DNA of 64,000 bases from JAHJFW01 sp964595075 (GCA_964595075.1 CAZQNT010000003.1:15601-79600); one strand, 5' to 3'. Counted from the first letter of the stretch, positions 24,465-33,636 are shown. Notes: generated from the sequence alone by a model not told the origin. Numbers and translations: made by a program.

Positions 24465-24923
24465 ATGGATTACGAAACAACAACCGCCGGTTTCAATTAT
24501 CTTCCAATCTTGTACGTCGCAATCGGGCTGGTTTTTGCGGTTTTTCTGGTTCAGCTTATTAGGAAACTTAGCGGCGCCTTGTTGCGTCCGGAAATGTATG
24601 GCGTATCAAGACAGGAAATCAAAACAAGTTGGGAGAATATAAAGAAAACTTCGGGACAGGGGATGATGGGAGCGAAAATCGCGATCATGGAAGCCGACGC
24701 GCTTCTCGATTCCGCGCTCAAGTCCATGTCCATGCCCGGATCGTCCATGGCGGATCGGTTACGCGTGGCGCGGTATAAATATCCAAAGTTGAATAAAGTC
24801 TGGTGGGCGCATAAATTGCGGAACCAACTTGTGCATGAATCGTCTTTTCAACTGGGATCCGGTCAGGCGAAACAGGCGCTCGACGAATACGAGAGGGCGT
24901 TTAAGACGATGAATTTGCTGTGA
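24465..24923 (+). CDS. Small membrane protein with a HEPN-like RNxxxH motif
   Basis: A 152-residue protein: one N-terminal membrane helix (about 13-33) then an all-alpha cytoplasmic domain. Near the C-terminus is AHKLRNQLVHE, which matches the RNxxxH pattern of HEPN-domain proteins. An upstream LLDSALKSM...ADRLRVARYKYPKL segment gives the two-helix layout expected for that fold. HEPN proteins are often RNases, but some are inactive or bind nucleotides. Position between gatA and lgt (overlapping lgt by four bases) suggests a housekeeping role rather than a toxin. Function is not known to me. Confidence 0.6.
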   Translation: MDYETTTAGFNYLPILYVAIGLVFAVFLVQLIRKLSGALLRPEMYGVSRQEIKTSWENIKKTSGQGMMGAKIAIMEADALLDSALKSMSMPGSSMADRLRVARYKYPKLNKVWWAHKLRNQLVHESSFQLGSGQAKQALDEYERAFKTMNLL

Positions 24924-25660
24924 TCCCATTCTTCGAGTCCCATCAGTATTTTCTTGGACCTCTGCGTTTGCAAACGTGGGGGACGTTTGTTGCAATAGGA
25001 TTTTTAGCCGGAACGTTCATCGCGTCGCGTCGCGCGAGCAAGAAAGGATTGGATCCGGCGGTCGTATGGGATTTGGCATTTTGGGCTTTTCTTTCAGCCA
25101 TGGTCGGATCGCGTTTGTTTCACGTAATTTTTTACGAACCCGTTTATTATCTCGCTCATCCATTGGAAATAATCAATCCTCTCGCTCCCGGTTATGCCAT
25201 ATTCGGAGGATTTGCCGGCGCAGCGTCGGCCGTATGGTTCTTTGCGAAAAGGAAGGGCTTGGATTTTCTCGCATATGCGGATATCATGGCTTGGGGTTTG
25301 CCGTGGGGTTGCGGGATAGGAAGGATCGGATGCTTTCTCATTCACGATCATCCCGGCACTTTGACCTCGTTTGTCGGCGCCGTTAAATATCCCGGCGGCT
25401 CGCGGCATGATCTTGGATTGTACCTTTCCGTTTTCGGTTTTGTTCTGGGTCTCGTTTTTCTACTACTCGATCGAAAACCGCGAAGAAAAGGATTTTGGGT
25501 CGTCGCCTTTCTAGTGGCGGAAAGTTTGTCGAGATTTTTTCTCGATTTTCTGCGCGTTGCGGATACAAGATACGGTCCGCTCACACCGACTCAATGGACT
25601 GTAATATTAATTTTTTCTTTATGTCTTCTACTGAACAAGCGCAAAAAGTTTTTCTCCTAG
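24920..25660 (+). CDS. lgt: Prolipoprotein diacylglyceryl transferase Lgt
   Basis: A 246-residue membrane enzyme that transfers diacylglycerol to the lipobox Cys of prolipoproteins. The Lgt signature GCGIGRIGCFLIHDHPG is present (the usual Asn is Cys here). HGLTPTQ-like RYGPLTPTQ near the C-terminus and about seven helices also fit. The start is GTG overlapping the preceding stop. The 3' end overlaps the next gene by 40 bases in another frame. Confidence 0.9.
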   Translation: MIPFFESHQYFLGPLRLQTWGTFVAIGFLAGTFIASRRASKKGLDPAVVWDLAFWAFLSAMVGSRLFHVIFYEPVYYLAHPLEIINPLAPGYAIFGGFAGAASAVWFFAKRKGLDFLAYADIMAWGLPWGCGIGRIGCFLIHDHPGTLTSFVGAVKYPGGSRHDLGLYLSVFGFVLGLVFLLLDRKPRRKGFWVVAFLVAESLSRFFLDFLRVADTRYGPLTPTQWTVILIFSLCLLLNKRKKFFS

Positions 25661-26289
25661 GATCTATCGTTCTCGGAGTTCTCATCGTCGGCGGTTTGAT
25701 TTGGGCGGTTACATCGACCGGAACAGGAATAGGAGTGGATTCAGGCGGTGGCGCCCCCGCATTCTCCGATGACAACGATCCGTCGTACGGACCGGGTGAA
25801 GCTAAAGTCGTTGTGCGAACATACGGCGATTTTCAGTGCCCGGCTTGCAAGGCCGCCGAACCCGGGTTTCGTTATGCGTTAAAAACCTACGGGGATAAGG
25901 TGCGTTTCGTATGGAACGATTTTCCGCTACAGAGCTTGCATAAGAATGCTTTGACCGCCTCTAACGCCGCAAGATGCGCTGAAGATCAGGGGAAGTTTTG
26001 GGAATATCACGACAGGTTATACGACGACCAATCCTCGTGGTCGGATCTTATATCGCCGCAACAGTCTTTTGTTGAGTATGCCTCGGCACTCGGCTTGGAC
26101 AAGGGTTTATTCGAATCATGCTTGGCTGAGAAAAAAAACAACAACAAGATAATGGACGACGTTGCCGAAGGAAATCGAATAGGAGTAAACGCGACCCCGA
26201 CGTTCTTTATAGGAAATACGAAGATCGCCGGAGTCATGGATCAATCGCAATGGGATAAAGAGATCCAAAGCCGCTTGACCGAGAAATAA
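25621..26289 (+). CDS. Membrane-anchored DsbA-like thiol oxidoreductase (CPAC)
   Basis: A 222-residue protein with an N-terminal membrane helix (about 10-32), a short linker, and a DsbA/thioredoxin_4 domain. The active site is FQCPACKAAEP (about 77-87) and the cis-Pro is in VNATPTFFIG. It would form or shuffle disulfides in exported proteins such as the Cys-rich pilin and surface proteins encoded here. The ATG is inside lgt. A second, related gene follows at 26439. Confidence 0.88.
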   Translation: MSSTEQAQKVFLLGSIVLGVLIVGGLIWAVTSTGTGIGVDSGGGAPAFSDDNDPSYGPGEAKVVVRTYGDFQCPACKAAEPGFRYALKTYGDKVRFVWNDFPLQSLHKNALTASNAARCAEDQGKFWEYHDRLYDDQSSWSDLISPQQSFVEYASALGLDKGLFESCLAEKKNNNKIMDDVAEGNRIGVNATPTFFIGNTKIAGVMDQSQWDKEIQSRLTEK

Positions 26290-26337
26290 CCGCAAAGTAT
26301 CTTACCCGTCACCGGGGCGATCAGGGTGGGACAAATG

Positions 26338-26432
26338 GGGGGGGGCGGGACAAGCCCGCCCCTACCAATTCGGGCGAACACATCGGTCTCGCCCCTACGC
26401 TACTCACTACAAACTACTCACTACTAACTCTC
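26338..26432. repeat. GTAG REP-like hairpin, inverted copy, with conserved flank
   Basis: GGGCGGGACAAGCCCGCCCCTAC at 26343-26365 (hairpin), then a partial copy TCGCCCCTAC and a GCTACTCACTACAAACTA flank. The same flank, in inverse orientation, precedes the copy at 54931. No gene lies between 26290 and 26438. Confidence 0.75.
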
Positions 26433-26438
26433 ACATAT

Positions 26439-27203
26439 ATGTCCATGCTTCAAGATGAATCTCCTGTGGCAAATTTCACAGGTACGCCGAAGACCATGTT
26501 TTTTCTTGGATTGTTTATTGGAATTTCATCGGTTACCACTTTGGCTCTGGCGGTTTTAGTCGGGCTTCTGGTTTCAGGCAAAGGACTGCCTGTTACGGGA
26601 GCAATCGCCGCGCAAGGAACCGCGCCCGTTGCCGTCGCGCCGTCGCCATCGGAGCAACCGGATGCTCCGCCTGCGGGTCCGGTAAAGAATGTCGATGAAG
26701 CAGTGGATCATATTCGCGGAAACAAGAGCGCGAAAGTGACTCTCATCGAATATTCGGACTTTGAATGTCCTTTTTGTCTTCGACACGATGCGACGATCAA
26801 GCAGGTCATGAAGGATTATCCGAACGACGTCCGTATAATTTATCGTCACTTCCCGCTATCATTCCATCCTGAAGCGCAAAAGGCGGCAGAGGCATCGGAG
26901 TGCGCCGCGAAGCAGGGTAAGTTTTGGGAAATGCACGACAAGATTTTCGAAGCCAATTCTGCCAGCGCCATGTCAGTTGCAAAATGGAAAGAAGAAGCGC
27001 GCAAGATGGGTTTGAATGGAGATAAGTTTGATAAGTGTCTTGATTCGGGCGAAACGGCCGCTCGTGTATCCCAAGATCTTCAAGAGGGGACGATCGCCGG
27101 AGTTGCGGGCACGCCAGGAACGTTCGTAAACGGACAATTGATCGAAGGAGCGGTTCCTTACGCCACCATAAAACAAGCGATTGACGCAGCCTTAAAGGGC
27201 TAG
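26439..27203 (+). CDS. Membrane-anchored DsbA-like thiol oxidoreductase (CPFC)
   Basis: A 254-residue protein: membrane helix (about 25-47), an Ala/Pro-rich linker (about 50-80) and a DsbA-like domain. The active site is FECPFCLRHD (about 106-115) and the cis-Pro is in VAGTPGTFVNG. It is paralogous to the gene at 25621 but has the CPFC dipeptide, which can tune redox potential. The two may act as a pair on secreted proteins. Separated from its paralogue by a repeat-filled gap. Confidence 0.88.
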   Translation: MSMLQDESPVANFTGTPKTMFFLGLFIGISSVTTLALAVLVGLLVSGKGLPVTGAIAAQGTAPVAVAPSPSEQPDAPPAGPVKNVDEAVDHIRGNKSAKVTLIEYSDFECPFCLRHDATIKQVMKDYPNDVRIIYRHFPLSFHPEAQKAAEASECAAKQGKFWEMHDKIFEANSASAMSVAKWKEEARKMGLNGDKFDKCLDSGETAARVSQDLQEGTIAGVAGTPGTFVNGQLIEGAVPYATIKQAIDAALKG

Positions 27204-27220
27204 GATAAGTCAAAAATCAA

Positions 27221-27261
27221 ACCTCTCCCCTTAAGATAAGGGGAGATTAAGAGGGGTTATG
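27221..27261. repeat. GGGGTTAT-family repeat with hairpin
   Basis: CTCCCCTTA and TAAGGGGAG form a hairpin, followed by AGAGGGGTTAT. Related sequence occurs at 39638-39751, 44140-44293 and 52842-52877. It may act as a terminator for the DsbA-like gene, but no T run follows. Confidence 0.6.
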
Positions 27262-27293
27262 ATGCGTTTTGTATCGGTTCGAATCGGGTCGGC

Positions 27294-27322
27294 TTTACAA
27301 CCTACCCGATTTGTGCTATATT
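27294..27322 (+). promoter_or_regulatory. Promoter of the RRM gene
   Basis: TTTACA (27294-27299), 17-base spacer, TATATT (27317-27322). It leaves an unusually long leader of about 90 bases before the ATG at 27421, possibly regulatory. Confidence 0.7.
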
Positions 27323-27420
27323 GTTTGCAGCAAGTAAATCTTTTTCCCTCCTTAAACAAATAAGTGAGCAGTGAAAAGATCTTAGGTCGGCTTGCATATA
27401 AGATTATTTGTGAAAGGACT

Positions 27421-27778
27421 ATGGCGAAAAAGCTATACGTAGGTGGTCTGCCTTACGCAACCACCGAGAACGCTCTTCGTGAGTACTTTTCCCAAGCGGG
27501 CAACGTCGAATCGGCGATGATTATCTCCGATAAGATGACCGGTCGCTCAAAGGGTTTCGGTTTCGTTGAAATGTCAACGGACGACGAAGCTCAAAAGGCG
27601 ATCGAAATGTTCAATGGGAAAGACTTCGAAGGACGCTCGCTCGTAGTGAACGAAGCTCGCCCCATGGAAGCTCGTCCTCCACGCTCCGGCGGTTTCGGCG
27701 GCAGCGGCGGCAGTCTCCCGCCCCTGCAGCAGCCGCAGCCACGGCGGATACGGCGGCCAAGGTGGCGGACGCTGGTAA
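27421..27778 (+). CDS. RRM RNA-binding protein, frameshifted near the C-terminus
   Basis: One RRM domain with RNP2 KLYVGGLPY and RNP1 KGFGFVEM, followed by a Gly-rich tail, the plan of small bacterial RNA-binding proteins that act as RNA chaperones. The frame from ATG 27421 leaves the Gly-rich tail after GGFGGSGGS and runs on through the terminator to 27888. In the +1 frame the expected ending HGGYGGQGGGRW and a TAA (27776-27778) appear just before the terminator. Removing one C from the CCCC run at 27721-27724 joins the two. This is either a base-calling error or a real frameshift. The RRM itself is intact. GAAAGG lies eight bases before the start. Confidence 0.82.
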
Positions 27779-27789
27779 TCACGCGAACG

Positions 27790-27818
27790 AACAAAAACCC
27801 CTCACGGGGTTTTTTGTT
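27790..27818 (+). terminator. Intrinsic terminator of the RRM gene
   Basis: AACAAAAACCCC and GGGGTTTTTTGTT pair around a TCAC loop. It lies 12 bases after the TAA at 27776-27778, which supports that TAA as the true stop. Confidence 0.88.
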
Positions 27819-27844
27819 ATCCACAGGGAATGTTTTTGATATGG

Positions 27845-27853
27845 TGGTATACT
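27845..27853 (+). promoter_or_regulatory. Extended -10 promoter of the giant surface gene
   Basis: TGGTATACT (TGnTATAAT type), the same sequence as before the surface gene at 6870. The leader would be about 25 bases to the ATG at 27885. Confidence 0.55.
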
Positions 27854-27884
27854 CGTTTCAATTCATGAAACATTTTATTTTGAT

Positions 27885-30800
27885 ATGAACACTATGACAA
27901 ACGAAAGACGTTTTTGTTTTGATATGCGCACACTGTTTTTTGCAGCCGCGATAGCCGCATTGAGCATCATTGGGATCGCTTCAACGACCAAGCATGCTGA
28001 TGCGTACGTGTGCATATATCAGCAAACTGTAGGAGGGGCAATCGGGGATTTTAATAACGCGGCTAACTGGACCGGCTGTAATTCAGCGGCTCCTCAGCCC
28101 GGTGACGATGTGGTTATAGTTTCCGGAACATCTACGCAGTTAAGCGCGAACGCGAAGTTTGCCGCGTTGAATACAAGTGGAACTGTTGATGCGTTGACGT
28201 TTGACTTGATGGCATCGTCTACTGTCACCGTTAACAACGGCGGCGTCGTAACTTCCACGAGCGGAAATTTGGGATTCGGAGGATCGCTCAATGTTGGGAA
28301 TGCTGGGACGAGCGCACTGGGAACAATTTCAGGAACGATAAACGTTTCTTCTTCCGCGCAATTTCTTGGAGCTTCAACAAAGTTTGAACTCGGATCGAGC
28401 ACGAGTACTTTTTATAGCGGATTCACCATAGGCCAGAGCGCGACTGTAAATGGGAATACAGGAAAATTGGAATTCATAGGCAATCCTTCAATTAGTGCCG
28501 CTACTTGGAATATGGGGAGTGCAACTGTTTATTTCACAGGCGGCGAAGCGCAGACGTTGCTGTATGCGGAAGTAAATAACACAGGATTTGGGAATGTAAA
28601 AGTTAATAAAACACCAGCCACAACATTGACCCTCTCAGGCAACGGGACTTCCACGGGTACGTTCACGATTGAACGCGGTACCTTGTCACTTGGAACAAAT
28701 ACTCTAAACGTCGGTGTAAACTTCAATGTGAACGGAGGCGTATTAACTGCCGGAACAGGAACGCTGAATCTTAACGGTTCCGGAGCGCAGACGGTTAGTT
28801 CGACAGCGCTTTATAATTTGTCTATAGCCAAATCAGGCAACTCTGTAACGTTCTTAACTAACGTTACTTCAACAAATAATTTCACCATCACAGGTGGCAC
28901 GCTTGATCTTGGAACCGTCGCTTTCGACGTAGGGGGAGACTTCGTTGTAAACGGCGGCGTGTTTACACCGGGGACTGCAACTACAACATTGCATGGAGCG
29001 AATTCGCAAAGCGTAAGTTCTACGAGTTTTGCTGCACTTACGATCGACAAGTCAGCAGGAACAGTTACGTTTACAGGCAATACGACATCAACCGGAGGGT
29101 TCAATCTGACGGGCGGAACGCTTTCTCTTGGAACGAACAGGTTCAACGTTGGCGGAGACTTCGCGGTAAAAGGCGGCGTGTTTACACCAGGGACCGCAAC
29201 AACAACGTTAAACGGCGCGTCTGGGCAAAGCGTAAGTTCTACAAGCTTTTATGACTTGGTTATTGATAAGTCAGGAGGTACTGCCACGCTGTCAACGAAC
29301 GCCACGACAACCGGCAACTTCGCGTTATTGTCAGGGACCCTTTCTCTAGGAACAAAAGCATTTGACGTTGGTGGAGGATTTACAGTAAACGGCGGCGTGT
29401 TTACACCGGGTACGGCTACTACGACCTTGAACGGCGCCGCGCCGCAAAGCGTAAGTTCTACGAGTTTTGCTGCACTTACGATCGACAAGTCAGCAGGAAC
29501 AGTTACGTTTACAGGCAATACGACATCAACCGGAGGGTTCAATCTGACGGGCGGAACGCTTTCTCTTGGAACGAACAGGTTCAACGTTGGCGGAGACTTC
29601 GCGGTAAAAGGCGGCGTGTTTACACCAGGGACCGCAACAACAACGTTAAACGGCGCGTCTGGGCAAAGCGTAAGTTCTACAAGCTTTTATGACTTGGTTA
29701 TTGATAAGTCAGGAGGTACTGCCACGCTGTCAACGAACGCCACGACAACCGGCAACTTCGCGTTATTGTCAGGGACCCTTTCTCTAGGAACAAAAGCATT
29801 TGACGTTGGTGGAGGATTTACAGTAAACGGCGGCGTGTTTACACCGGGTACGGCTACCACGACCTTGAACGGCGCCGCGCCGCAAAGCGTAAGTTCTACG
29901 AGTTTTGCTGCGCTTACGATCGACAAGCCGGCTGGTATTGCAGTAACGTTTTCGGGCAACACGACATCAACCGGAGGGTTTAAGATCACCGGAGGTACGC
30001 TTTCTCTCGAAACCAAAGCATTCGACGTTGGTGGAGACTTCGTTGTCAACGGAGGCGTGTTTACACCTGGAACTGCAACTACCACTTTGAACGGCGCATC
30101 TGCTCAAAGCGTTAGCTCAACAAGTTTCATGGGTTTGGTAATCGACAAATCAGCAGGCACAGTCACGTTTACCGGCAATACGACATCAACCGCAGGATTA
30201 AGGATCACGGGCGGAACGCTTTCGCTCGGAACGAACAGGCTCAACGTTGGTGGAGACTTCGAGGTAAACGGCGGAACGTTTACTCCGGGGACCGGTCTCT
30301 TGGTACTCAACGGCGCATCCGCTCAAAGCGTTAGCTCGACGAGCTTTGAAGATCTGACGATCGATAAGTCGGGAGGAACCGTGACGCCGGCTGTTAATAC
30401 AACGTCAACAGGCAACCTGGTGTTATTGGGCGGCACGCTCGCGCTTGGAACAAAAGCATTGGATATCGGAGGAGATTTCACGGTAAACGGAGGCGTGTTT
30501 ACACCTGGAACTGCAACTACCACTTTGAACGGCGCATCCGCTCAAAGCGTTAGCTCGACAAGTTTCATGGGTTTGGTCATCGACAAATCAGCCGGCACGG
30601 TCACGTTTACCGGTAATACGACATCAACCGCAGGATTCAGGATCACGGGCGGAACGCTTTCGCTTGGAACGAACCGGCTCAACGTTGGTGGAGACTTCGA
30701 GGTAAACGGCGGAACGTTTACTCCCGGAACAGGTCTCTTGGTACTCAACGGCGCAGCCGCTCAAAGCGTTAGCTCGACGAGCTTTGAAGATCTGACGATC

Positions 30801-33317
30801 GATAAGTCGGGAGGAACCGTGACGCCGGCTGTTAATACAACGTCAACAGGCAACCTGGTGTTATTGGGCGGCACGCTCGCACTTGGAACAAAAGCATTGG
30901 ATATCGGAGGAGATTTCACGGTAAACGGTGGCGTGTTTACACCCGGAACTGCAACTACAACTCTAAACGGATCCGGCGCGCAGAGCGTCAGCTCGACGGC
31001 TTTTACAGGTCTGGTGATTGATGGAGGCACCGTGACGTTTACCGGCAATACTACTTCGACGGCAGGGGTAAAAGTGACTTCCGGAACGTTTTCGCTTGGA
31101 AGCAACCGATTCAACATAGGCGGAGACTTCGTAGTCAACGGCGGAACGTTTACTCCCGGAACAGGTCTCTTGGTACTCAACGGCGCAGCCGCTCAAAGCG
31201 TTAGCTCGACGAGCTTTGAAGATCTGACGATCGATAAGTCGGGAGGAACCGTGACGCCGGCTGTTAATACAACGTCAACAGGCAACCTGGTGTTATTGGG
31301 CGGCACGCTCGCGCTTGGAACAAAAGCATTGGATATCGGAGGAGATTTCACGGTAAACGGCGGAGTATTCACGCCAAGCAACGCGACAACGACGCTCAAC
31401 GGTTCAGGTGCGCAAAGCGTCAGTTCAACAAGTTTCGGTCCCCTGGCAATCGATAAATCCGCAGGAACCGTAACGTTCGCAGGAAACACAACGTCAACAG
31501 GAGGATTCAAACTCACAGGAGGAACCCTATCTCTTGGAACGAAGGCGTTCGCAGTAGGCGGAGACTTTATAGTCAACGGCGGCGTGTTTACGCCAGGTAC
31601 AGCGACAACCACACTGAACGGCGCGGGAGCGCAAAGTGTGAGTTCCACAGGATTCTATGACGTAGTCGTCAGTAAATCCGCAGGAACGGCTACGTTGTCG
31701 CACGTTAGTAGTACGATAGAAAACATAATGCTCTTAAGAAGCGGTACGCTAAATCTTGGCAATGGAACAACGACGTTTACTGGAGCGGGCACTCCGCTGC
31801 AGCTCCCTGGGGGAACATTCAATCCAGCCAATGGTACTGTTTCTTTCCGAGAAACTCAGACGGTGGCGAGCACGACATTCTACAATTTGAATGTCGATCC
31901 GGGTGCGGCAAAGACAGCGTCATTAAATGCCAGCACTACTGTTATCGGGAACGTTCATATAAATTCCAATGGAACTCTTGCAATGGGAGCCAACGACTTG
32001 ACGGTGCTTGGAAATATCAGAAATACAGGATTGATCACCGTCACCACGGGTAATTTTATCCACACCGCGGAATCAGTCCTTTTCACGGATTCAAGCGGAA
32101 ATGAGTCGGCTTCATACACTAATTCGGCGACAGTATATGTAACCGTGCAGGATACTGATCAGAATATGGATGGAAATACAGCGGAAACGTTCACTATTCC
32201 TGTGAACTTTAACGCAGCCGCCGGAAGCGATTTCGATTCGCTAACATTGACAGAGACAGGCGCTTCCACTGGAATATTTAGATCTTCAGGAATAGCGATG
32301 ACGGCAAATACTGTTGCATACCCCGGAAACAGTGCTTTTGAACTATTGGCGAGCGGTATCGGAACGACGACGTATGTGGATCCCGGTTATGCGACCGACA
32401 CGGCTTCGGATACAGTAACGCTTACCTATAGCGCTGCAGCGGCGAGTGCGGCAACGACCGGAAGCACTGGCGGAGGCGGCGGCGGAGGATATACGTATAC
32501 GACCCCCGTGGTAGTCGCCGTGACTACTCCTGCGGCAACTGTAAAGGTGAGTATTGATACGGTTTCACTGGCGAAGATTGCTACGATCGGACAGGCGGTA
32601 CACAACCTTGTCAAATTGAAGGACGACGGTAACTCGACGACACAGGAAGACAGCGCAGTGTATTACCTCGGCGGAGACGGACGACGCCACGCATTCCCGA
32701 ACTCGAAGTCATTCTTTAGCTGGTACTGCGATTTTTCCGGAGTGAAGATTGTAAGCGCAGCTGACCTTGCAAGTATCCCGCTTGGAAAGAACGTAACTTA
32801 TCGAGCGGGTCACAACATGGTTAAGTTCCGAACCGATAACAAGGTTTACGCGGTCACGAAAGGCGGAGTTCTGCGCTGGGTAAAGACAGAGGCATTGGCG
32901 ATCGCCTTGTACGGAAATACGTGGAACAAGATGATAGACGACGTGGAGGACACGTTCTATACGAACTACGTATTCGGAACGGATATAAGCGCAACAACAG
33001 ATTTCAGCGCAAGCACGGCTATTGTCTCGGTATCCCATCCTAGCGACTCGATGTCCATAACCGGTTATACTGAAAGCGAGGTTTCTTCTTCAGCGCCTGT
33101 TTGTTCCGTAAAAGATACCGATAATGACGGTTTATCAGACGCTGACGAGGCGGTGAACGGAACGAAAGTATCAGTTGCGGATACTGACGGAGATGGATTG
33201 AAAGATGGGGAAGAGGTCAATAAGTACGGCACGAATCCCCTAAAAAAGGATACTGATGGAGATGGATACAGCGATGGGGTAGAGGTGAAGGCGGGGAAAG
33301 ATCCGCTAAAAAAGTAG
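27885..33317 (+). CDS. Giant repeat-containing surface protein with TSP3 calcium repeats
   Basis: An 1810-residue secreted protein. Residues about 12-42 form a signal peptide. The region about 300-1270 holds about 14 copies of a 73-residue beta-rich repeat, each with a QSVSSTSF core, a TSTGGF-like turn and an NGGVFTPGT end. A Gly-rich spacer (about 1528) follows, then a domain with YYLGGDGRRHAFPNSKSF and YRAGHNMVKF motifs. The C-terminus has three thrombospondin-type-3-like loops (DTDNDGLSDADE, DTDGDGLKDGEE, DTDGDGYSDGVE). It probably forms a long calcium-stabilised stalk or surface layer component. There is no obvious membrane anchor at the C-terminus. It is its own transcription unit. Confidence 0.85.
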   Translation: MNTMTNERRFCFDMRTLFFAAAIAALSIIGIASTTKHADAYVCIYQQTVGGAIGDFNNAANWTGCNSAAPQPGDDVVIVSGTSTQLSANAKFAALNTSGTVDALTFDLMASSTVTVNNGGVVTSTSGNLGFGGSLNVGNAGTSALGTISGTINVSSSAQFLGASTKFELGSSTSTFYSGFTIGQSATVNGNTGKLEFIGNPSISAATWNMGSATVYFTGGEAQTLLYAEVNNTGFGNVKVNKTPATTLTLSGNGTSTGTFTIERGTLSLGTNTLNVGVNFNVNGGVLTAGTGTLNLNGSGAQTVSSTALYNLSIAKSGNSVTFLTNVTSTNNFTITGGTLDLGTVAFDVGGDFVVNGGVFTPGTATTTLHGANSQSVSSTSFAALTIDKSAGTVTFTGNTTSTGGFNLTGGTLSLGTNRFNVGGDFAVKGGVFTPGTATTTLNGASGQSVSSTSFYDLVIDKSGGTATLSTNATTTGNFALLSGTLSLGTKAFDVGGGFTVNGGVFTPGTATTTLNGAAPQSVSSTSFAALTIDKSAGTVTFTGNTTSTGGFNLTGGTLSLGTNRFNVGGDFAVKGGVFTPGTATTTLNGASGQSVSSTSFYDLVIDKSGGTATLSTNATTTGNFALLSGTLSLGTKAFDVGGGFTVNGGVFTPGTATTTLNGAAPQSVSSTSFAALTIDKPAGIAVTFSGNTTSTGGFKITGGTLSLETKAFDVGGDFVVNGGVFTPGTATTTLNGASAQSVSSTSFMGLVIDKSAGTVTFTGNTTSTAGLRITGGTLSLGTNRLNVGGDFEVNGGTFTPGTGLLVLNGASAQSVSSTSFEDLTIDKSGGTVTPAVNTTSTGNLVLLGGTLALGTKALDIGGDFTVNGGVFTPGTATTTLNGASAQSVSSTSFMGLVIDKSAGTVTFTGNTTSTAGFRITGGTLSLGTNRLNVGGDFEVNGGTFTPGTGLLVLNGAAAQSVSSTSFEDLTIDKSGGTVTPAVNTTSTGNLVLLGGTLALGTKALDIGGDFTVNGGVFTPGTATTTLNGSGAQSVSSTAFTGLVIDGGTVTFTGNTTSTAGVKVTSGTFSLGSNRFNIGGDFVVNGGTFTPGTGLLVLNGAAAQSVSSTSFEDLTIDKSGGTVTPAVNTTSTGNLVLLGGTLALGTKALDIGGDFTVNGGVFTPSNATTTLNGSGAQSVSSTSFGPLAIDKSAGTVTFAGNTTSTGGFKLTGGTLSLGTKAFAVGGDFIVNGGVFTPGTATTTLNGAGAQSVSSTGFYDVVVSKSAGTATLSHVSSTIENIMLLRSGTLNLGNGTTTFTGAGTPLQLPGGTFNPANGTVSFRETQTVASTTFYNLNVDPGAAKTASLNASTTVIGNVHINSNGTLAMGANDLTVLGNIRNTGLITVTTGNFIHTAESVLFTDSSGNESASYTNSATVYVTVQDTDQNMDGNTAETFTIPVNFNAAAGSDFDSLTLTETGASTGIFRSSGIAMTANTVAYPGNSAFELLASGIGTTTYVDPGYATDTASDTVTLTYSAAAASAATTGSTGGGGGGGYTYTTPVVVAVTTPAATVKVSIDTVSLAKIATIGQAVHNLVKLKDDGNSTTQEDSAVYYLGGDGRRHAFPNSKSFFSWYCDFSGVKIVSAADLASIPLGKNVTYRAGHNMVKFRTDNKVYAVTKGGVLRWVKTEALAIALYGNTWNKMIDDVEDTFYTNYVFGTDISATTDFSASTAIVSVSHPSDSMSITGYTESEVSSSAPVCSVKDTDNDGLSDADEAVNGTKVSVADTDGDGLKDGEEVNKYGTNPLKKDTDGDGYSDGVEVKAGKDPLKK
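28780..31690 (+). repeat. 219-bp tandem repeats with 438-bp higher-order units
   Basis: About 14 repeats of 219 bases encode 73 residues each. Alternate copies are most alike: the sequence starting at 29021 recurs at 29459 (438 bases apart) almost unchanged, and that at 30123 recurs at 30561. This shows recent duplication of two-repeat units. Confidence 0.9.
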
Positions 33318-33338
33318 GGATCCAATATAAGTAAAAAC

Positions 33339-33375
33339 AACACCCGTCTATTCGTGACGATAGACGGGTGTTTAT
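33339..33375 (+). terminator. Intrinsic terminator of the giant surface gene
   Basis: AACACCCGTCTAT and ATAGACGGGTGTT pair around an eight-base loop, then TTATATTTTT. It is 21 bases after the stop. Confidence 0.88.
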
Positions 33376-33458
33376 ATTTTTCCACAAACGCCACCAGACT
33401 TGAACAAAGAGGCAGAGTCCGCTATTCTTTGGTGGCTTCGGTTGAATATCAGAACCAC

Positions 33459-33543
33459 GGAGAGGTCGCATAGTGGTCTAGTGCACTTGCTTGGAAAGCA
33501 AGCGTACCGCAAGGTACCGCGAGTTCGAATCTCGCCCTCTCCG
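33459..33543 (+). tRNA. tRNA-Ser(GGA)
   Basis: Acceptor stem GGAGAGG with CCTCTCC, anticodon stem-loop CTTGC-TTGGAAA-GCAAG giving anticodon GGA, a long variable arm (TACC-GCAA-GGTA) as in class II serine tRNAs, and a GAGTTCGAATCTC T arm. CCA is not encoded. Confidence 0.93.
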
Positions 33544-33559
33544 AGTGCAGCTCATATCG

Positions 33560-33624
33560 TGGGCGTCGCTCGGAGAGGATCGGTCATACAGCCGTGGATA
33601 GGGTACCGTGAGCGTACCTGGTAC
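33560..33624 (+). repeat. Extended repeat with degenerate GTAC palindrome, copy 7
   Basis: GTGGGC, two variable bases, CGCTCGGAGAGGA, then a GTGGATA-like stretch and a palindrome with a decayed left arm (33603-33624). The layout matches 34557-34625, so these two share a longer unit of about 65 bases. No gene lies between the tRNA and this unit. Confidence 0.75.
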
Positions 33625-33636
33625 CTAGAAACATAA

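Noticed and set aside
27323..27420. Known riboswitch or cold-shock leader before the RRM gene
   Set aside because: The leader is long and might be regulatory, but I could not match a known consensus or draw a convincing stable fold.
28094..31648. Long antisense reading frames opposite the repeat gene
   Set aside because: They recur with the repeat period and have Pro/Val-rich, low-complexity products, as expected for the complement of a repetitive coding sequence.
28780..31690. CRISPR array or DNA-level satellite
   Set aside because: The repeats are 219 bases, lie in one open frame with a signal peptide and conserved C-terminal domains, and there are no cas genes.
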